Of a DNA stretch of 54,599 nt, positions 9,175-18,235 are shown piece by piece. The first letter of the stretch is position 1. Each line of letters starts with the position of its first letter. The notes beneath the pieces were generated by a model that did not search any database, had not been told where the DNA came from, and worked only from the letters and a program-made list of their open reading frames with translations. Both the position numbers and the translations under genes were made by a program. The stretch covers positions 261,659 through 316,257 of the forward strand of contig NZ_LMSL01000041.1 in the NCBI RefSeq assembly GCF_001428405.1. Direction: 5' to 3'. The DNA is from Frateuria sp. Soil773 (GTDB taxonomy: Bacteria; Pseudomonadota; Gammaproteobacteria; Xanthomonadales; Rhodanobacteraceae).

Positions 9175-9779
9175 CAGCCGGCCTCCTTGGGATCGACGCC
9201 GATCTGGATGGTCTTGTCATCCACGAAATGGTACGGAGGCACCTGCAGGTTCTTCGGTGCCGGCACGCCGCTGAAGACGCGGCCGGACATGTCGTAGCGC
9301 GACTTGTGGCAGGGGCAGTAGAAGCCGCCCTTCCAGTCGGGATCGAACGGCTCGGGCTTGATCACCGGCACGTAGTCGGGCACGCAGCCCAGGTGGGTGC
9401 AGATGCCGACCACCACCAGCCATTCCGGCTTGATCGAGCGGTTCTCGTTCTGCGCGTACTTCGGCTGCTGGTCGGCCGAGCCCTGGTCGGACTTGGGATC
9501 GACCAGGCGGCTGTCCACCGACGGCAGCGCATCGAGCTGCGCCTTGGTGCGGTTGACCACGAACACCGGCAGGCTGCGCCACGCCACGATCAGCTGCTGC
9601 CCCGACTCGATCTTGGAGAGATCGACGGTGACCGGAGCGCCGGCGGCCTTGGCGCGCGCGCTGGGTTCCCACGACTTGATGAAGGGCACGACTGCCGCAA
9701 CGACCCCCACGCCACCGACCACCGCGGTGGTCGCTGTGAGGAATCGGCGGCGGCCGTGATCGACGACTTCGTTCGCCAT
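9174..9779 (-). CDS. petA: Rieske iron-sulfur subunit of the bc1 complex
   Basis: The 201-residue Rieske protein of the bc1 complex. The N-terminus has a twin-arginine-type signal (GRRRFLTATTAVVGGVGVVAAVVPF), which stays as the membrane anchor. The [2Fe-2S] ligands lie in CTHLGC and CPCHKS near residues 131-160. ATG 9777-9779 has GGAGAG 4 bases upstream, and the in-frame codons before it lack similarity. It is the first gene of the petABC operon. Confidence 0.96.
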   Translation of the reverse strand: MANEVVDHGRRRFLTATTAVVGGVGVVAAVVPFIKSWEPSARAKAAGAPVTVDLSKIESGQQLIVAWRSLPVFVVNRTKAQLDALPSVDSRLVDPKSDQGSADQQPKYAQNENRSIKPEWLVVVGICTHLGCVPDYVPVIKPEPFDPDWKGGFYCPCHKSRYDMSGRVFSGVPAPKNLQVPPYHFVDDKTIQIGVDPKEAG

Positions 9780-9843
9780 CAGGCTCTCCGGTACTTGCAA
9801 TGCCATTGAGACGCAGGCTATCGGTGCCTGCAAAAATCGCGTT

Positions 9844-9872
9844 AGTGTAGCGTCAGGGCCTGCCCCGTACAA
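9844..9872 (-). promoter_or_regulatory. Candidate sigma-70 promoter of petABC
   Basis: On the minus strand TTGTAC and TACACT are separated by exactly 17 bases and would start transcription about 60 bases before petA. The -35 is weak (3 of 6). It lies in the divergent spacer with the HtrA-like gene. Confidence 0.35.
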
Positions 9873-9966
9873 TCAAACCCCACGGGGGAAGCCATGGTCC
9901 CGCCACGCTGCCCGTGGTCCCCGCCGCGGCGGCGCCGCCCATGGTCTGGTCAAGAAATCACTGCCT

Positions 9967-11145
9967 ATGAAAGATGCCGCCGGCCTGCTCGCCTTCGTCG
10001 CCCGCTTCGTCGTCCTCGGACTGGCCGTGGCGTTCGTGGTCGGCCTGTTCTGGCCGGGCAGCGGCGACCGCCTGCGCGCGCGCTTCGGGCTCGCCCCGGC
10101 CGCCCAGGCGCCCGCCGCGACCGCGCCGGCCGGCCGCGGGCCGGCCTCCTACGCCGACGCGGTGGCCCGCGCCGCGCCCTCGGTGGTGAACATCTACGCC
10201 AACAAGATGGTCACCGAGCAGGCCGTGCGGATGTACAGCGACCCGGTCCTGCAGCGCCTGTTCGGGGGCCTGCCGACCGGCCCCGCCTACAAGCGCCCGC
10301 AGCAGGTGCTCGGCTCCGGCGTGATCGTCAGCGCCGAGGGCTACGTGCTGACCAACAACCACGTGATCGCCAACGCCGACGACATCCAGGTGCTGCTGTA
10401 CGACGGCCGCATCGCCAAGGCCACCCTGGTCGGCGCGGACGAGGAGACCGACCTGGCCGTGCTGAAGATCGAGGCCGGCAACCTGCCGGTGATCCGCATC
10501 GCCGACCAGCACGCGGTGCGCGCCGGCGACGTGGTGCTGGCGATCGGCAACCCGCTGGGCCTCAACCAGACCGTGACGATGGGCATCGTCAGCGCGATCG
10601 GCCGCCAGCTCAGCAGCGGCAGCCCCGAGGACTTCATCCAGACCGACGCGGCGATCAACCTGGGCAACTCCGGCGGCGCCCTGGTCAACGCCGAGGGCGA
10701 GCTGGTGGGCATCAACACCCTCTTGATCGGCAAGGCCGCCAACGCCGAGGGGATCGGCTTCGCCATCCCGGTCGACAATGCCAAGAAGGTGCTCGACCAG
10801 TTGATCGCCACCGGCCACGTGGTGCGCGGCTGGATGGGCGCCGACTACGCCTTCGTGCCGGTCGCGGCGGACAGCGGCCTGCCCGCCGCCGCGCGCGGCG
10901 CCCAGGTCACCGACGTCTACCCCGGCGGCCCGGCGGCCCTGGCCGGCATCCAGCCGCACGACATCCTGCTGCGCATCGGCACCGACGACATCCTCGACCC
11001 GGCCGACCTGCGCCGGCACGAGGCGGCGCTGCAGCCGGGCAGCAAGGTGCAGGTGTCCGGCCTGCGCAACGGCGCCCCGTTCCACAGCGAGGTCACCATC
11101 GCGCAGCGCCCGCCGATGCTCGGCAGTAGCGCGCTGGACGGCTGA
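9967..11145 (+). CDS. Membrane-anchored HtrA-family serine protease (DegS/AlgW-like)
   Basis: A 392-residue periplasmic serine protease of the trypsin-like HtrA family. An N-terminal transmembrane anchor (about residues 8-30) is followed by the protease domain with triad H132 (TNNHV), D162 (ETDLAVLK) and S235 (GNSGGAL). A single PDZ domain covers about residues 280-375. One PDZ plus an uncleaved anchor is the DegS/AlgW layout, whose role is to start cleavage of the anti-sigma factor RseA/MucA under envelope stress. Whether it has that role here is inferred from architecture. It is divergent from petA and ends 17 bases from the convergent lytic transglycosylase. Confidence 0.9.
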   Translation: MKDAAGLLAFVARFVVLGLAVAFVVGLFWPGSGDRLRARFGLAPAAQAPAATAPAGRGPASYADAVARAAPSVVNIYANKMVTEQAVRMYSDPVLQRLFGGLPTGPAYKRPQQVLGSGVIVSAEGYVLTNNHVIANADDIQVLLYDGRIAKATLVGADEETDLAVLKIEAGNLPVIRIADQHAVRAGDVVLAIGNPLGLNQTVTMGIVSAIGRQLSSGSPEDFIQTDAAINLGNSGGALVNAEGELVGINTLLIGKAANAEGIGFAIPVDNAKKVLDQLIATGHVVRGWMGADYAFVPVAADSGLPAAARGAQVTDVYPGGPAALAGIQPHDILLRIGTDDILDPADLRRHEAALQPGSKVQVSGLRNGAPFHSEVTIAQRPPMLGSSALDG

Positions 11146-11162
11146 TCCCTCAGACAGGCCGG

Positions 11163-12344
11163 CTAAAGGTCGCCGGCAATGCGCGCTGCCGGCTTCACCG
11201 CCGCCAGCGAGGGGTGCGCCGCCGCGCCGTAGCGCTTGCGCAGCGCGCCGACGCGCTCGACGTAGACCCGGGTCTCGGCATAGGGCGGCACCCCGTTGTA
11301 GCGCTGCACCGCCGCCGGCCCCGCGTTGTAGGCGGCCGCGGCCAGCCGCTCGTCGCCGCCGAAGTTGCGCAGCAGCAAGGCCAGGTAGCGCGCGCCGCCG
11401 CGGATGTTCTGGTCGGCGTCGAACGCGTCCAGCACGCCCATGTCGCCCGCCGTGGCCGGCATCAGCTGCATCAGCCCCTGCGCGCCCTTGATCGACAGCG
11501 CGCGGGGGTTGAAGGCGCTTTCGGCATGGATGATCGCGCGCAGGAACGCCTCGTCGACGCCGAACTCGACGCTCGCCGCGCGGATCGTGGCGGCATACGC
11601 ATCGAAATTCAGCCGCACGCTGTTCCAGTTGATCGGCGAGTGCAGGTTGCAGGCCATGCAGGTGGAGATGTAGCTGAACAGCATGGTCACCGCGCGGCCG
11701 CGCTGCGCGGCCGGCGGCAGGTTGGTGTACTCGACGCTGCCGTCCTTGCGCACGACCCGGTAGACCGCCCCGCGCAGGACGCGGTCGCCGGCCGCGCCGC
11801 TGGCGGCCGCGGCCACCGCGGGATCGGGCTGCGCGCGCGATTCGCTGTAGCTCCAGCGCCCCGGCACGCCGGCCGGCGTCGGGGCCGTCGATACCAGCTC
11901 GACCATCCGCGCGGAGGTCCGCACCGAGCCTTGCACGTCGGCGAACAGGGTCTTGCGCGGCAGCGGCGCCCGGGCGGTGGTCTGCACCGAGCCCTCGACC
12001 CCGTCCAGCGACGCCGGGGCGGTGGGCCGGGCGGTGGTTTCGACCGAGCCGCGCACCGCCGCCAGCGAGGCTTCGGCTTTCCGCGCAACCGGCGGCGCGC
12101 GGCGCCCCGACGGCGCGTACGAGCCCAGCCGCCTGCAGCCGGCATAGCCGGCGGTGCTGCTGCTGAAGACGGTCTCGCCGCCGCTGCCGGTGCAGCGGTA
12201 GAGCGTGGCGGCATGCGCCGCCGGCAGCGCGCCGATGCCCAGCAGCAGCGCGCAGGCGGCCACGACCCTTTGCAGGATCGCATGGCGCGGGAGGGCCCCT
12301 GGAGGCAGGCCGACGCTATCCCCTTGGCGCACGGCGGCAGACAT
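11163..12344 (-). CDS. Periplasmic lytic transglycosylase with a DUF4124-like N-terminus
   Basis: A 393-residue secreted muramidase-like enzyme predicted to cleave peptidoglycan with formation of 1,6-anhydro-MurNAc. A signal peptide ends near residue 45 (ALPAAHA). Residues 46-75 (TLYRCTGSGGETVFSS, AGCRRL) look like a truncated DUF4124 module, and residues 97-146 hold three copies of V-x-G-S-V-x-T-[TS]-A-R. The SLT domain covers about 235-370, with the catalytic glutamate in HAESAFNPRA, then GAQGLMQLMPATA and AAYNAGP. The start at 12344 gives a long N-region before the hydrophobic core, and a shorter start may be real. The protein has no lipobox. Confidence 0.88.
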   Translation of the reverse strand: MSAAVRQGDSVGLPPGALPRHAILQRVVAACALLLGIGALPAAHAATLYRCTGSGGETVFSSSTAGYAGCRRLGSYAPSGRRAPPVARKAEASLAAVRGSVETTARPTAPASLDGVEGSVQTTARAPLPRKTLFADVQGSVRTSARMVELVSTAPTPAGVPGRWSYSESRAQPDPAVAAAASGAAGDRVLRGAVYRVVRKDGSVEYTNLPPAAQRGRAVTMLFSYISTCMACNLHSPINWNSVRLNFDAYAATIRAASVEFGVDEAFLRAIIHAESAFNPRALSIKGAQGLMQLMPATAGDMGVLDAFDADQNIRGGARYLALLLRNFGGDERLAAAAYNAGPAAVQRYNGVPPYAETRVYVERVGALRKRYGAAAHPSLAAVKPAARIAGDL

Positions 12345-12554
12345 GGCGCGCAGTGTGCCGCCATCGCACGGGCGATCTCAAGCGCGGGTCGTCCGTTCCG
12401 TGCGCCGCGTAGCATCCCGCGCCCCGCCATGGATGGCGGCGCAAGTGCTTGATCCGCCTTGCCGCTTCACTGGCAGGCGGCCGGAGGCAGGGGTAGACTG
12501 CGCGGTTCGGCGCCCGGCGCCCTATGCCTCGCGAAAGAAACGGTAATCCATGCC

Positions 12555-13913
12555 ATGAGCGGCAAGCCAGCTCTCCATAAACTTTTCATCAAGACCCACG
12601 GCTGCCAGATGAACGAGTACGACTCGGCCAAGATGGCCGACGTGCTCAAGGCATCGCATGGCCTGGAACTGACCCAGGACGAGTCCGAGGCGGACGTGAT
12701 CCTGATCAATACCTGCTCGATCCGCGAAAAGGCGCAGGAAAAGGTGTTCAGTCAGCTCGGCCGCTGGAAGGAGCACAAGCGCGGCGGCAAGCCGGTGCTG
12801 ATCGGCGTGGGCGGCTGCGTGGCGAGCCAGGAGGGCGAGGCGATCGTCAAGCGCGCGCCCTACGTCGACCTGGTGTTCGGCCCGCAGACCCTGCACCGGC
12901 TGCCCGAGCTGATCGAGAAGCAGCGCGCCAGCGGCAAGCCGCAGGTGGACATCAGCTTCCCCGAGATCGAGAAGTTCGACCGTCTGCCCGAGCCCCGCGC
13001 GGAAGGGCCGACCGCCTTCGTCTCGATCATGGAGGGCTGCTCGAAGTACTGCTCCTACTGCGTGGTGCCGTACACCCGCGGCGAGGAGATCAGCCGCCCG
13101 TTCGACGACGTGCTCGTCGAGGTGGCCCAGCTCGCCGCGCAGGGCGTGCGCGAGGTGAACCTGCTCGGCCAGAACGTCAACGCCTACCGCGGCCCCACCC
13201 ACGACGGCGGCACCGCCGACCTCGCCGTGCTGATCCACGCCATCGCGCAGATCGATGGCATCGGCCGCATCCGCTTCACCACCTCGCATCCGCTGGAGTT
13301 CTCCGACTCGCTGATCGAGGCCTACGCCAGCGTGCCCAAGCTGGCCAACTTCCTGCACCTGCCGGTGCAGGCCGGCTCCGACCGCATCCTCAGCGCGATG
13401 AAGCGCGGCTACACCGCGCTGGAGTTCAAGCAGAAGATCCGCAAGCTGCGCGCGGTGCGGCCGGACATCTGCGTCTCCTCCGACTTCATCGTCGGTTTCC
13501 CCGGCGAGACCGACGAGGATTTCGAGAAGACCATGAAGCTGATCGACGACGTCGGCTTCGACCAGAGCTTTTCCTTCATCTTTTCCTCGCGCCCAGGCAC
13601 GCCGGCCGCCAACCTCGCCGACGAGACGCCGGCGGCGGTGAAGCACGAGCGCCTCGCGCGCCTGCAGGCGGCGATCAACGCCAATGCCAGGAAGATCAAC
13701 GAGGCGATGGTCGGCACCGTGCAGCGCGTGCTGGTGGAAAAGCCCAGCACGCGCAACCCGAACGAGCTGAGCGGCCGCACGGAGAACATGCGCTACGTGA
13801 ACTTCCCGGGCAACGCCCGCCTGATCGGCCGGTTCGTCGACGTGGAGATCACCGAGGCGATGAGCAACTCGCTGCGTGGACGGGTGCGACTCGTCGACGA
13901 AGTGGCGGCTTGA
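12555..13913 (+). CDS. miaB: tRNA-2-methylthio-N6-dimethylallyladenosine synthase
   Basis: A radical-SAM methylthiotransferase that converts i6A37 to ms2i6A37 in tRNAs reading UNN codons. The 452-residue product has an N-terminal UPF0004 domain with cluster cysteines C17, C54 and C88. The radical-SAM domain has the CxxxCxxC triplet at C162, C166 and C169. A C-terminal TRAM domain (about 380-447) binds tRNA. ATG 12555 gives the family N-terminus; an in-frame extension upstream is unrelated. Transcribed toward ybeZ, as in many gammaproteobacteria, but with a 274-base spacer holding a palindromic repeat. Confidence 0.97.
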   Translation: MSGKPALHKLFIKTHGCQMNEYDSAKMADVLKASHGLELTQDESEADVILINTCSIREKAQEKVFSQLGRWKEHKRGGKPVLIGVGGCVASQEGEAIVKRAPYVDLVFGPQTLHRLPELIEKQRASGKPQVDISFPEIEKFDRLPEPRAEGPTAFVSIMEGCSKYCSYCVVPYTRGEEISRPFDDVLVEVAQLAAQGVREVNLLGQNVNAYRGPTHDGGTADLAVLIHAIAQIDGIGRIRFTTSHPLEFSDSLIEAYASVPKLANFLHLPVQAGSDRILSAMKRGYTALEFKQKIRKLRAVRPDICVSSDFIVGFPGETDEDFEKTMKLIDDVGFDQSFSFIFSSRPGTPAANLADETPAAVKHERLARLQAAINANARKINEAMVGTVQRVLVEKPSTRNPNELSGRTENMRYVNFPGNARLIGRFVDVEITEAMSNSLRGRVRLVDEVAA

Positions 13914-13984
13914 TGCGGGCCCGGAGAGGCCGCAGTAAAGCTCCCCTGCATGACCAGCCATCCCGTCATCCGCACTCCCAAGTC

Positions 13985-14064
13985 CGTCATCCCCGCGAAA
14001 GCGGGGCTCCAGCGTCTTGCGTGCCTCGCAAAGGCACTGGATCCCCGCTTTCGCGGGGATGACG
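13985..14064. repeat. 80-bp MITE-like palindromic repeat, copy 1
   Basis: Two 28-base arms (13985-14012 and 14037-14064) are inverted copies with one mismatch, beginning CGTCATCCCCGCGAAAGC and ending near CTGGAT. Each arm folds on itself (CCCCGC-GAAA-GCGGGG at 13991-14006 and its complement at 14043-14058). The 24-base centre includes CAAAGGCACTGGAT, which recurs in the copy at 54501-54582. The element lies between miaB and ybeZ and encodes nothing. Confidence 0.8.
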
Positions 14065-14187
14065 GGTCCGGGCATCGCGGCACGACATGCGTGACATAGC
14101 CTCCTCCGGCATCGTCCCGCAGCCTCATCCGGCGCCCTGCCCCATCAAGCGCCCCGGCCAGAAATACCATCCATCCGACAGATTCCC

Positions 14188-15171
14188 ATGACCGACGGCC
14201 TCAACCAGCGCGATTTCGCCCTCGACCCCGAGGACAACGCCCGCCTCTCCAACCTGTGCGGGCCGTTCGACGAACACCTGCGCCAGGTCGAACTGCGCCT
14301 CGGGGTGGAGATCAACCATCGCGGCAACCTGTTCGAGGTGATCGGCGAGGAAGCCGCCGCGCGCGCCGGCGAGAAGGTCCTGCGCGCGCTCTACGAAGCC
14401 ACCGCAAGCGAGGCATTGACCGGGGCGAAGATCAACCTGCACCTGGCCGAATCGGGCATCGACGCGATCGCCGACGAGGCGGCCGAGGGCGCGCAGGAAG
14501 TCGTCATCAAGGTCAAGCGCGGCGTGATCAAGGGGCGCGGCCCCAACCAGGCGCGCTACCTGCACGCGATCACCACGCACGACATCAGCTTCGGCGTGGG
14601 CCCGGCCGGCACCGGCAAGACCTACCTCGCCGTCGCCAGCGCGGTGGAGGCGCTGGAAGCCAACCGCGTGCAGCGCCTGCTGCTGGTGCGCCCGGCGGTG
14701 GAGGCCGGCGAGAAGCTGGGCTTCCTGCCCGGCGACCTCAGCCAGAAGGTCGATCCCTACCTGCGCCCCTTGTACGACGCGCTCTACGAGATGCTCGGCT
14801 TCGAGAAGGTCGCCAAGCTGATCGAGCGCAACGTGATCGAGATCGCGCCGCTGGCCTACATGCGCGGGCGCACGCTCAACGATTCCTACGTGATCCTCGA
14901 CGAGGCGCAGAACACCACCGTCGAGCAGATGAAGATGTTCCTCACCCGCATCGGCTTCGGCTCGGTGGCGGTGATCACCGGCGACGTCAGCCAGGTGGAC
15001 CTGCCGCGCAACGTGCGCTCGGGCCTTCGCCATGCGGTGGAAGTGCTGCGCGGCGTGGACGGCATCAGCTTCACCTTCTTCACCTCGCGCGACGTGGTGC
15101 GCCATCCGCTGGTGGCGAAGATCGTGCGCGCCTACGAGGCGTTCGAGCAGAAAGACGAGGACGCCAAGTGA
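14188..15171 (+). CDS. ybeZ: PhoH-like ATPase YbeZ
   Basis: A 327-residue cytoplasmic PhoH-family protein. The N-terminal KH-like region (residues 1-120) is followed by the ATPase domain with Walker A GPAGTGKT (about 138-145) and a Walker B-like VILDEAQNT (about residues 236-244). PhoH proteins resemble the helicase half of superfamily I. YbeZ interacts with YbeY and is thought to act in rRNA and ribosome maintenance. The stop overlaps the ybeY GTG (GTGA). The ybeZ-ybeY-corC order is classical. Confidence 0.93.
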   Translation: MTDGLNQRDFALDPEDNARLSNLCGPFDEHLRQVELRLGVEINHRGNLFEVIGEEAAARAGEKVLRALYEATASEALTGAKINLHLAESGIDAIADEAAEGAQEVVIKVKRGVIKGRGPNQARYLHAITTHDISFGVGPAGTGKTYLAVASAVEALEANRVQRLLLVRPAVEAGEKLGFLPGDLSQKVDPYLRPLYDALYEMLGFEKVAKLIERNVIEIAPLAYMRGRTLNDSYVILDEAQNTTVEQMKMFLTRIGFGSVAVITGDVSQVDLPRNVRSGLRHAVEVLRGVDGISFTFFTSRDVVRHPLVAKIVRAYEAFEQKDEDAK

Positions 15172-15692
15172 GGCGATCCGCGGCCGCGACGAAGTCCCCG
15201 GCGGACGCGGCGCGCCCGGAGCCGCTCGCGCAGGACTCCGCGGCGAGGTTGTCCGTCGGCTACGCCGTGCCGCGCGCCGGCCTGCCCTCGGCGGCGAGCT
15301 TCCGCCGCTGGGCCGGGGCGGCGCTGAAGGGGGCAAGGCGGCGCAAGCCCGCCGAGCTGGCGATCCGCATCGTCGGCCTCGACGAAGGCCGCACGCTCAA
15401 CCGCGACTACCGCGGCAAGGACTACGCCACCAACGTGCTGTCGTTCCCGGCCGAGCTGCCGCCCGGCATCGCGCTGCCGCTGATCGGCGACCTGGCGATC
15501 TGCGCCCCGGTGGTGGCCCGCGAGGCCGCCGAACAGGGCAAGCGCGAACGCGACCACTGGGCGCACCTGACCGTGCACGGCGTGCTGCACCTGCTCGGCT
15601 ACGACCACGTCGAGGAAGCCGAGGCCGAGGCGATGGAGGCGCTGGAGACGCGCATCCTGGCCGGGCTCGGCATCGCCGATCCCTACGCCTGA
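15168..15692 (+). CDS. ybeY: Endoribonuclease YbeY
   Basis: A 174-residue metal-dependent endoribonuclease needed for 16S rRNA 3' end maturation and ribosome quality control. The zinc motif HxxxHxxxxxH is H137, H141 and H147 ([11 protein letters not shown]), preceded by [17 protein letters not shown]. The GTG start (15168) overlaps the ybeZ stop by four bases. The first 25 residues are Ala/Pro-rich and poorly conserved, so a later start near residue 28 (LSVGYAVPR) is possible. Confidence 0.94.
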   Translation: MRRSAAATKSPADAARPEPLAQDSAARLSVGYAVPRAGLPSAASFRRWAGAALKGARRRKPAELAIRIVGLDEGRTLNRDYRGKDYATNVLSFPAELPPGIALPLIGDLAICAPVVAREAAEQGKRERDHWAHLTVHGVLHLLGYDHVEEAEAEAMEALETRILAGLGIADPYA

Positions 15693-15827
15693 CGCCGTGC
15701 AGGCCGGCGGAAGCGGTCCCGCGAATCGCCCGCACGCCCCGGCCGGCATGGCTTGTGCCCTGAATCGTCACGCTTTTTCCGCTAGACTCCGGCTTCCGCC
15801 CGCATCCGGGCCGAATACCCAAGAGTG

Positions 15828-16676
15828 ATGAGCGACGACCCAGGCAGTACCAACGGCCCGGCCCACCGATCCTGGTGGGATCGACTGGGCCACATGTTTT
15901 CCGGCGAACCCCGCAACCGCGACGAACTGATCGAGGAACTGCGCGCCGCCCAGGCCAACGGCCTGCTCTCCAACGACACCCTGACCATGGTCGAGGGTGC
16001 GCTCAAGGTCACCGAGCTGAGCGTGGACGACGTCATGGTCCCGCGCGCGCAGATCGTGATGCTGTCGGAAGATTCCCCGCTCGCGGACATCCTCGCCGCC
16101 GTGGTCGAGTCCGGCCATTCGCGCTTCCCCGTCCACGGCGAGGACAAGGACGAGATCATCGGCATCCTGCTGGCGAAGGACCTGCTGAAGTACTTCGGCG
16201 ACAGTTCCGGCTTCGACATCCACACCCTGGTCCGCCCGGCCGTGCTGATTCCCGAGTCGATGCGGCTGAACGTGCTGCTGGCGGAGTTCCGCCGCTCGCG
16301 CAACCACATGGCCCTGGTGGTGGACGAATACGGCGGCGTCGCCGGCCTGATCACCATCGAGGACGTGCTGGAGCAGATCGTCGGCGAGATCGACGACGAG
16401 CACGACGACGAGGAAGAACCGGACCTGATGCACGAGCAGGCCGGCGGCGGCTGGCAGGTCAGCGCGCTCACCCCGATCGCCGATTTCAACGAGGAAACCG
16501 GCGCGGCGTTCTCCGACGAGGAGTTCGACACGATCGGCGGCATGGTCACCTCGGAGTTCGGCCACCTGCCCGAGGTGGGCGAGGAGATCGGGGTCGACGG
16601 CTACCTGTTCCAGGTCACCCAGGCCGACGACCGGCGCGTGCAGCAGTTCCGCGTGACGCGGCAGAAGCCGGACTGA
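15828..16676 (+). CDS. corC: CorC/HlyC-family CBS-domain protein
   Basis: A 282-residue cytoplasmic protein with a tandem CBS pair (about residues 65-190: DVMVPRAQIVML, SRFPVHGEDKDEIIGIL, ALVVDEYGGVAGLITIEDVLEQIVGEI). A CorC_HlyC FAD-binding-like domain follows (about 205-280). It lacks the transmembrane domain of CNNM-type transporters, as CorC does, and is implicated in magnesium and cobalt efflux. The start is ATG 15828, with an adjacent GTG at 15825. A 135-base gap separates it from ybeY and contains a TAGACT -10-like hexamer at 15783-15788, so it may have its own promoter. Confidence 0.92.
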   Translation: MSDDPGSTNGPAHRSWWDRLGHMFSGEPRNRDELIEELRAAQANGLLSNDTLTMVEGALKVTELSVDDVMVPRAQIVMLSEDSPLADILAAVVESGHSRFPVHGEDKDEIIGILLAKDLLKYFGDSSGFDIHTLVRPAVLIPESMRLNVLLAEFRRSRNHMALVVDEYGGVAGLITIEDVLEQIVGEIDDEHDDEEEPDLMHEQAGGGWQVSALTPIADFNEETGAAFSDEEFDTIGGMVTSEFGHLPEVGEEIGVDGYLFQVTQADDRRVQQFRVTRQKPD

Positions 16677-16680
16677 GCGC

Positions 16681-16710
16681 CCGCCCTCCCCTGCTTGCGG
16701 GGGAGGGCGG
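16681..16710. terminator. Perfect GC hairpin after corC
   Basis: An 11-bp perfect stem (16681-16691 with 16700-16710) with an 8-base loop begins 5 bases after the corC stop. No T-tract follows, so it is a terminator-like hairpin or a REP-type palindrome. A 14-base perfect palindrome CCCTGCATGCAGGG lies at 16766-16779 in the same spacer. Confidence 0.45.
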
Positions 16711-16806
16711 ACGGGGTAAAGCTTCGGCCTTCGACGCGCCGGATCGCCGGCGCACCTCTTCCCTCCCCTGCATGCAGGGAAGGCACCACGGAGACTCCCC
16801 CGCGCC

Positions 16807-18030
16807 ATGCGCCTCACCCGCTGCCTGCCACTCCTGTTCGCCCTGTTCCTGCTCGGCGCCACGGCCGCCCGCGCCGGCGTGGCCGATGCGCCGGGCGCCA
16901 ACCTCGACGTCGCGCTGGTCACCTACGGACCCGGCGAAACCTACTGGGAACGCTTCGGCCACGACGCCATCGAATTGCGCGACACCGCAAGCGGCGAGGC
17001 AGTGAGCTTCAACTACGGCGTGTTCGATTTCGACGAGCGCGGCTTCCTGCTCAACTTCGCCCGCGGCCACATGCACTACCTGATGGACGCCGCCCCCAGC
17101 GGGCAGGACGAAAGCTACTACCGCGACGCCGGCCGCTCGATCACCCGCCAGCAACTGGCGCTGACCGGCGAGCAGGCCGCCGCCCTGCGCGATTTCCTGC
17201 TGTGGAACCTGCGCCCGGAGAACGTCGGCTACAACTACGACTACTACGCCGACAACTGCACCACGCGCGTGCGCGACGCGCTCGACAAGGCGCTCGGCGG
17301 CGTACTCAAGGCCCAGTTGGCCAACCGCCCCGGCGGCATGACCTATCGCCAGCAGACCGTCCGCCTGATGAGCGCCCAGCCGTGGCTGATGCTGGTGCTG
17401 GACCTGGGCCTGGGACCGTACGCCGACCAGCCGCTCGACGGATGGCGCGAAAGCTTCCTGCCGATGGTGCTGCAGCGCGAGCTGCGCAGCGTGCGTGTCG
17501 CCGATGCCCAAGGCCGTACACACCCCCTGCTGCGCAGCGAGCGGGAACTGTCGCCCAACCGCCTCGACGTCCCGCCCGCCAGCCCCCCCGACCTGCGCCT
17601 GCCGCTGGCACTCGCCGGCCTGGCGACGGCCGCGCTGTTGCTGGCCGTGCGCCGCTACTGGCCGCTTGGGTACGCCCTGCTTGGTGCGCTTTACCTGCTG
17701 CTGGCCGGACTGGTCGGGCTGGTCTTGCTGATCCTGTGGACCCTGACAACGCACCACTCCGCCTGGGCCAACGCCAACCTGCTGCTGTTCAGCCCGCTGG
17801 CCTTCCTGCTGCTGCCGGCCGTATGGCATGCCTGCCGCGGCTTGCCGCCGTCGCGCTTCGCCAATCTCGCGCTCGTGCTGCAACTGCTTGCCGCGATGAT
17901 CGCCGTCCTGCTGCACCTGCTGCCCGGCACCGTGCAGCAGAACCAGCCCTGGCTGCTGTTCGCCCTGCCCTGCTGGCTGGCGCTGGCATGGTCGCTGCGC
18001 AATCCCCGCCGCCCGTCGCAGGGTTCGTAG
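16807..18030 (+). CDS. DUF4105 membrane protein in the lnt position
   Basis: A 407-residue protein with a signal peptide (cleavage near ARA-G, residue 23), then a periplasmic domain. That domain carries the DUF4105 signatures TYGPGETYWERFGHDAIELRD (H52) and YDYYADNCTTRVRDAL (C151). The conserved His and Cys suggest a papain/NlpC-like thiol fold. From about residue 258 there are five or six transmembrane segments. It occupies the place of lnt after ybeZ-ybeY-corC. I recall DUF4105-type proteins being discussed as non-Lnt lipoprotein N-acyltransferases in Bacteroidota but cannot verify this, so function is open. A hydrolase or peptidase-like role is the alternative. Confidence 0.85.
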   Translation: MRLTRCLPLLFALFLLGATAARAGVADAPGANLDVALVTYGPGETYWERFGHDAIELRDTASGEAVSFNYGVFDFDERGFLLNFARGHMHYLMDAAPSGQDESYYRDAGRSITRQQLALTGEQAAALRDFLLWNLRPENVGYNYDYYADNCTTRVRDALDKALGGVLKAQLANRPGGMTYRQQTVRLMSAQPWLMLVLDLGLGPYADQPLDGWRESFLPMVLQRELRSVRVADAQGRTHPLLRSERELSPNRLDVPPASPPDLRLPLALAGLATAALLLAVRRYWPLGYALLGALYLLLAGLVGLVLLILWTLTTHHSAWANANLLLFSPLAFLLLPAVWHACRGLPPSRFANLALVLQLLAAMIAVLLHLLPGTVQQNQPWLLFALPCWLALAWSLRNPRRPSQGS

Positions 18031-18235
18031 GCAGCGGCCTCGGTCGCGGCGGCTCTGGCTACATGCCGGGCCGATCCCGTCGAAACCCCGGACGGTTACA
18101 ACCGAAGCAGCCTCACGAAGCTCCAGGAGCGCCCCCATGCGCGATTGCCTGCAACCGAGTGTGCCTGGCAGCGAGAGCCCCTCGGGCGAAGCCGCCGCAT
18201 TGCCCCCTCCATGCGGCCGCGTGCATCATGCGTCC

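Noticed and set aside
7858-9297. Plus-strand frame opposite petB
   Set aside because: His/Gln/Arg-rich antisense shadow of cytochrome b.
13985-14064. Rho-independent terminator of miaB
   Set aside because: No T-tract after either hairpin, and the same element recurs elsewhere, so it is a repeat that happens to follow miaB.
12522-14075. Minus-strand frame of over 500 codons opposite miaB
   Set aside because: His/Asp/Leu-rich shadow of miaB with no recognisable motif.
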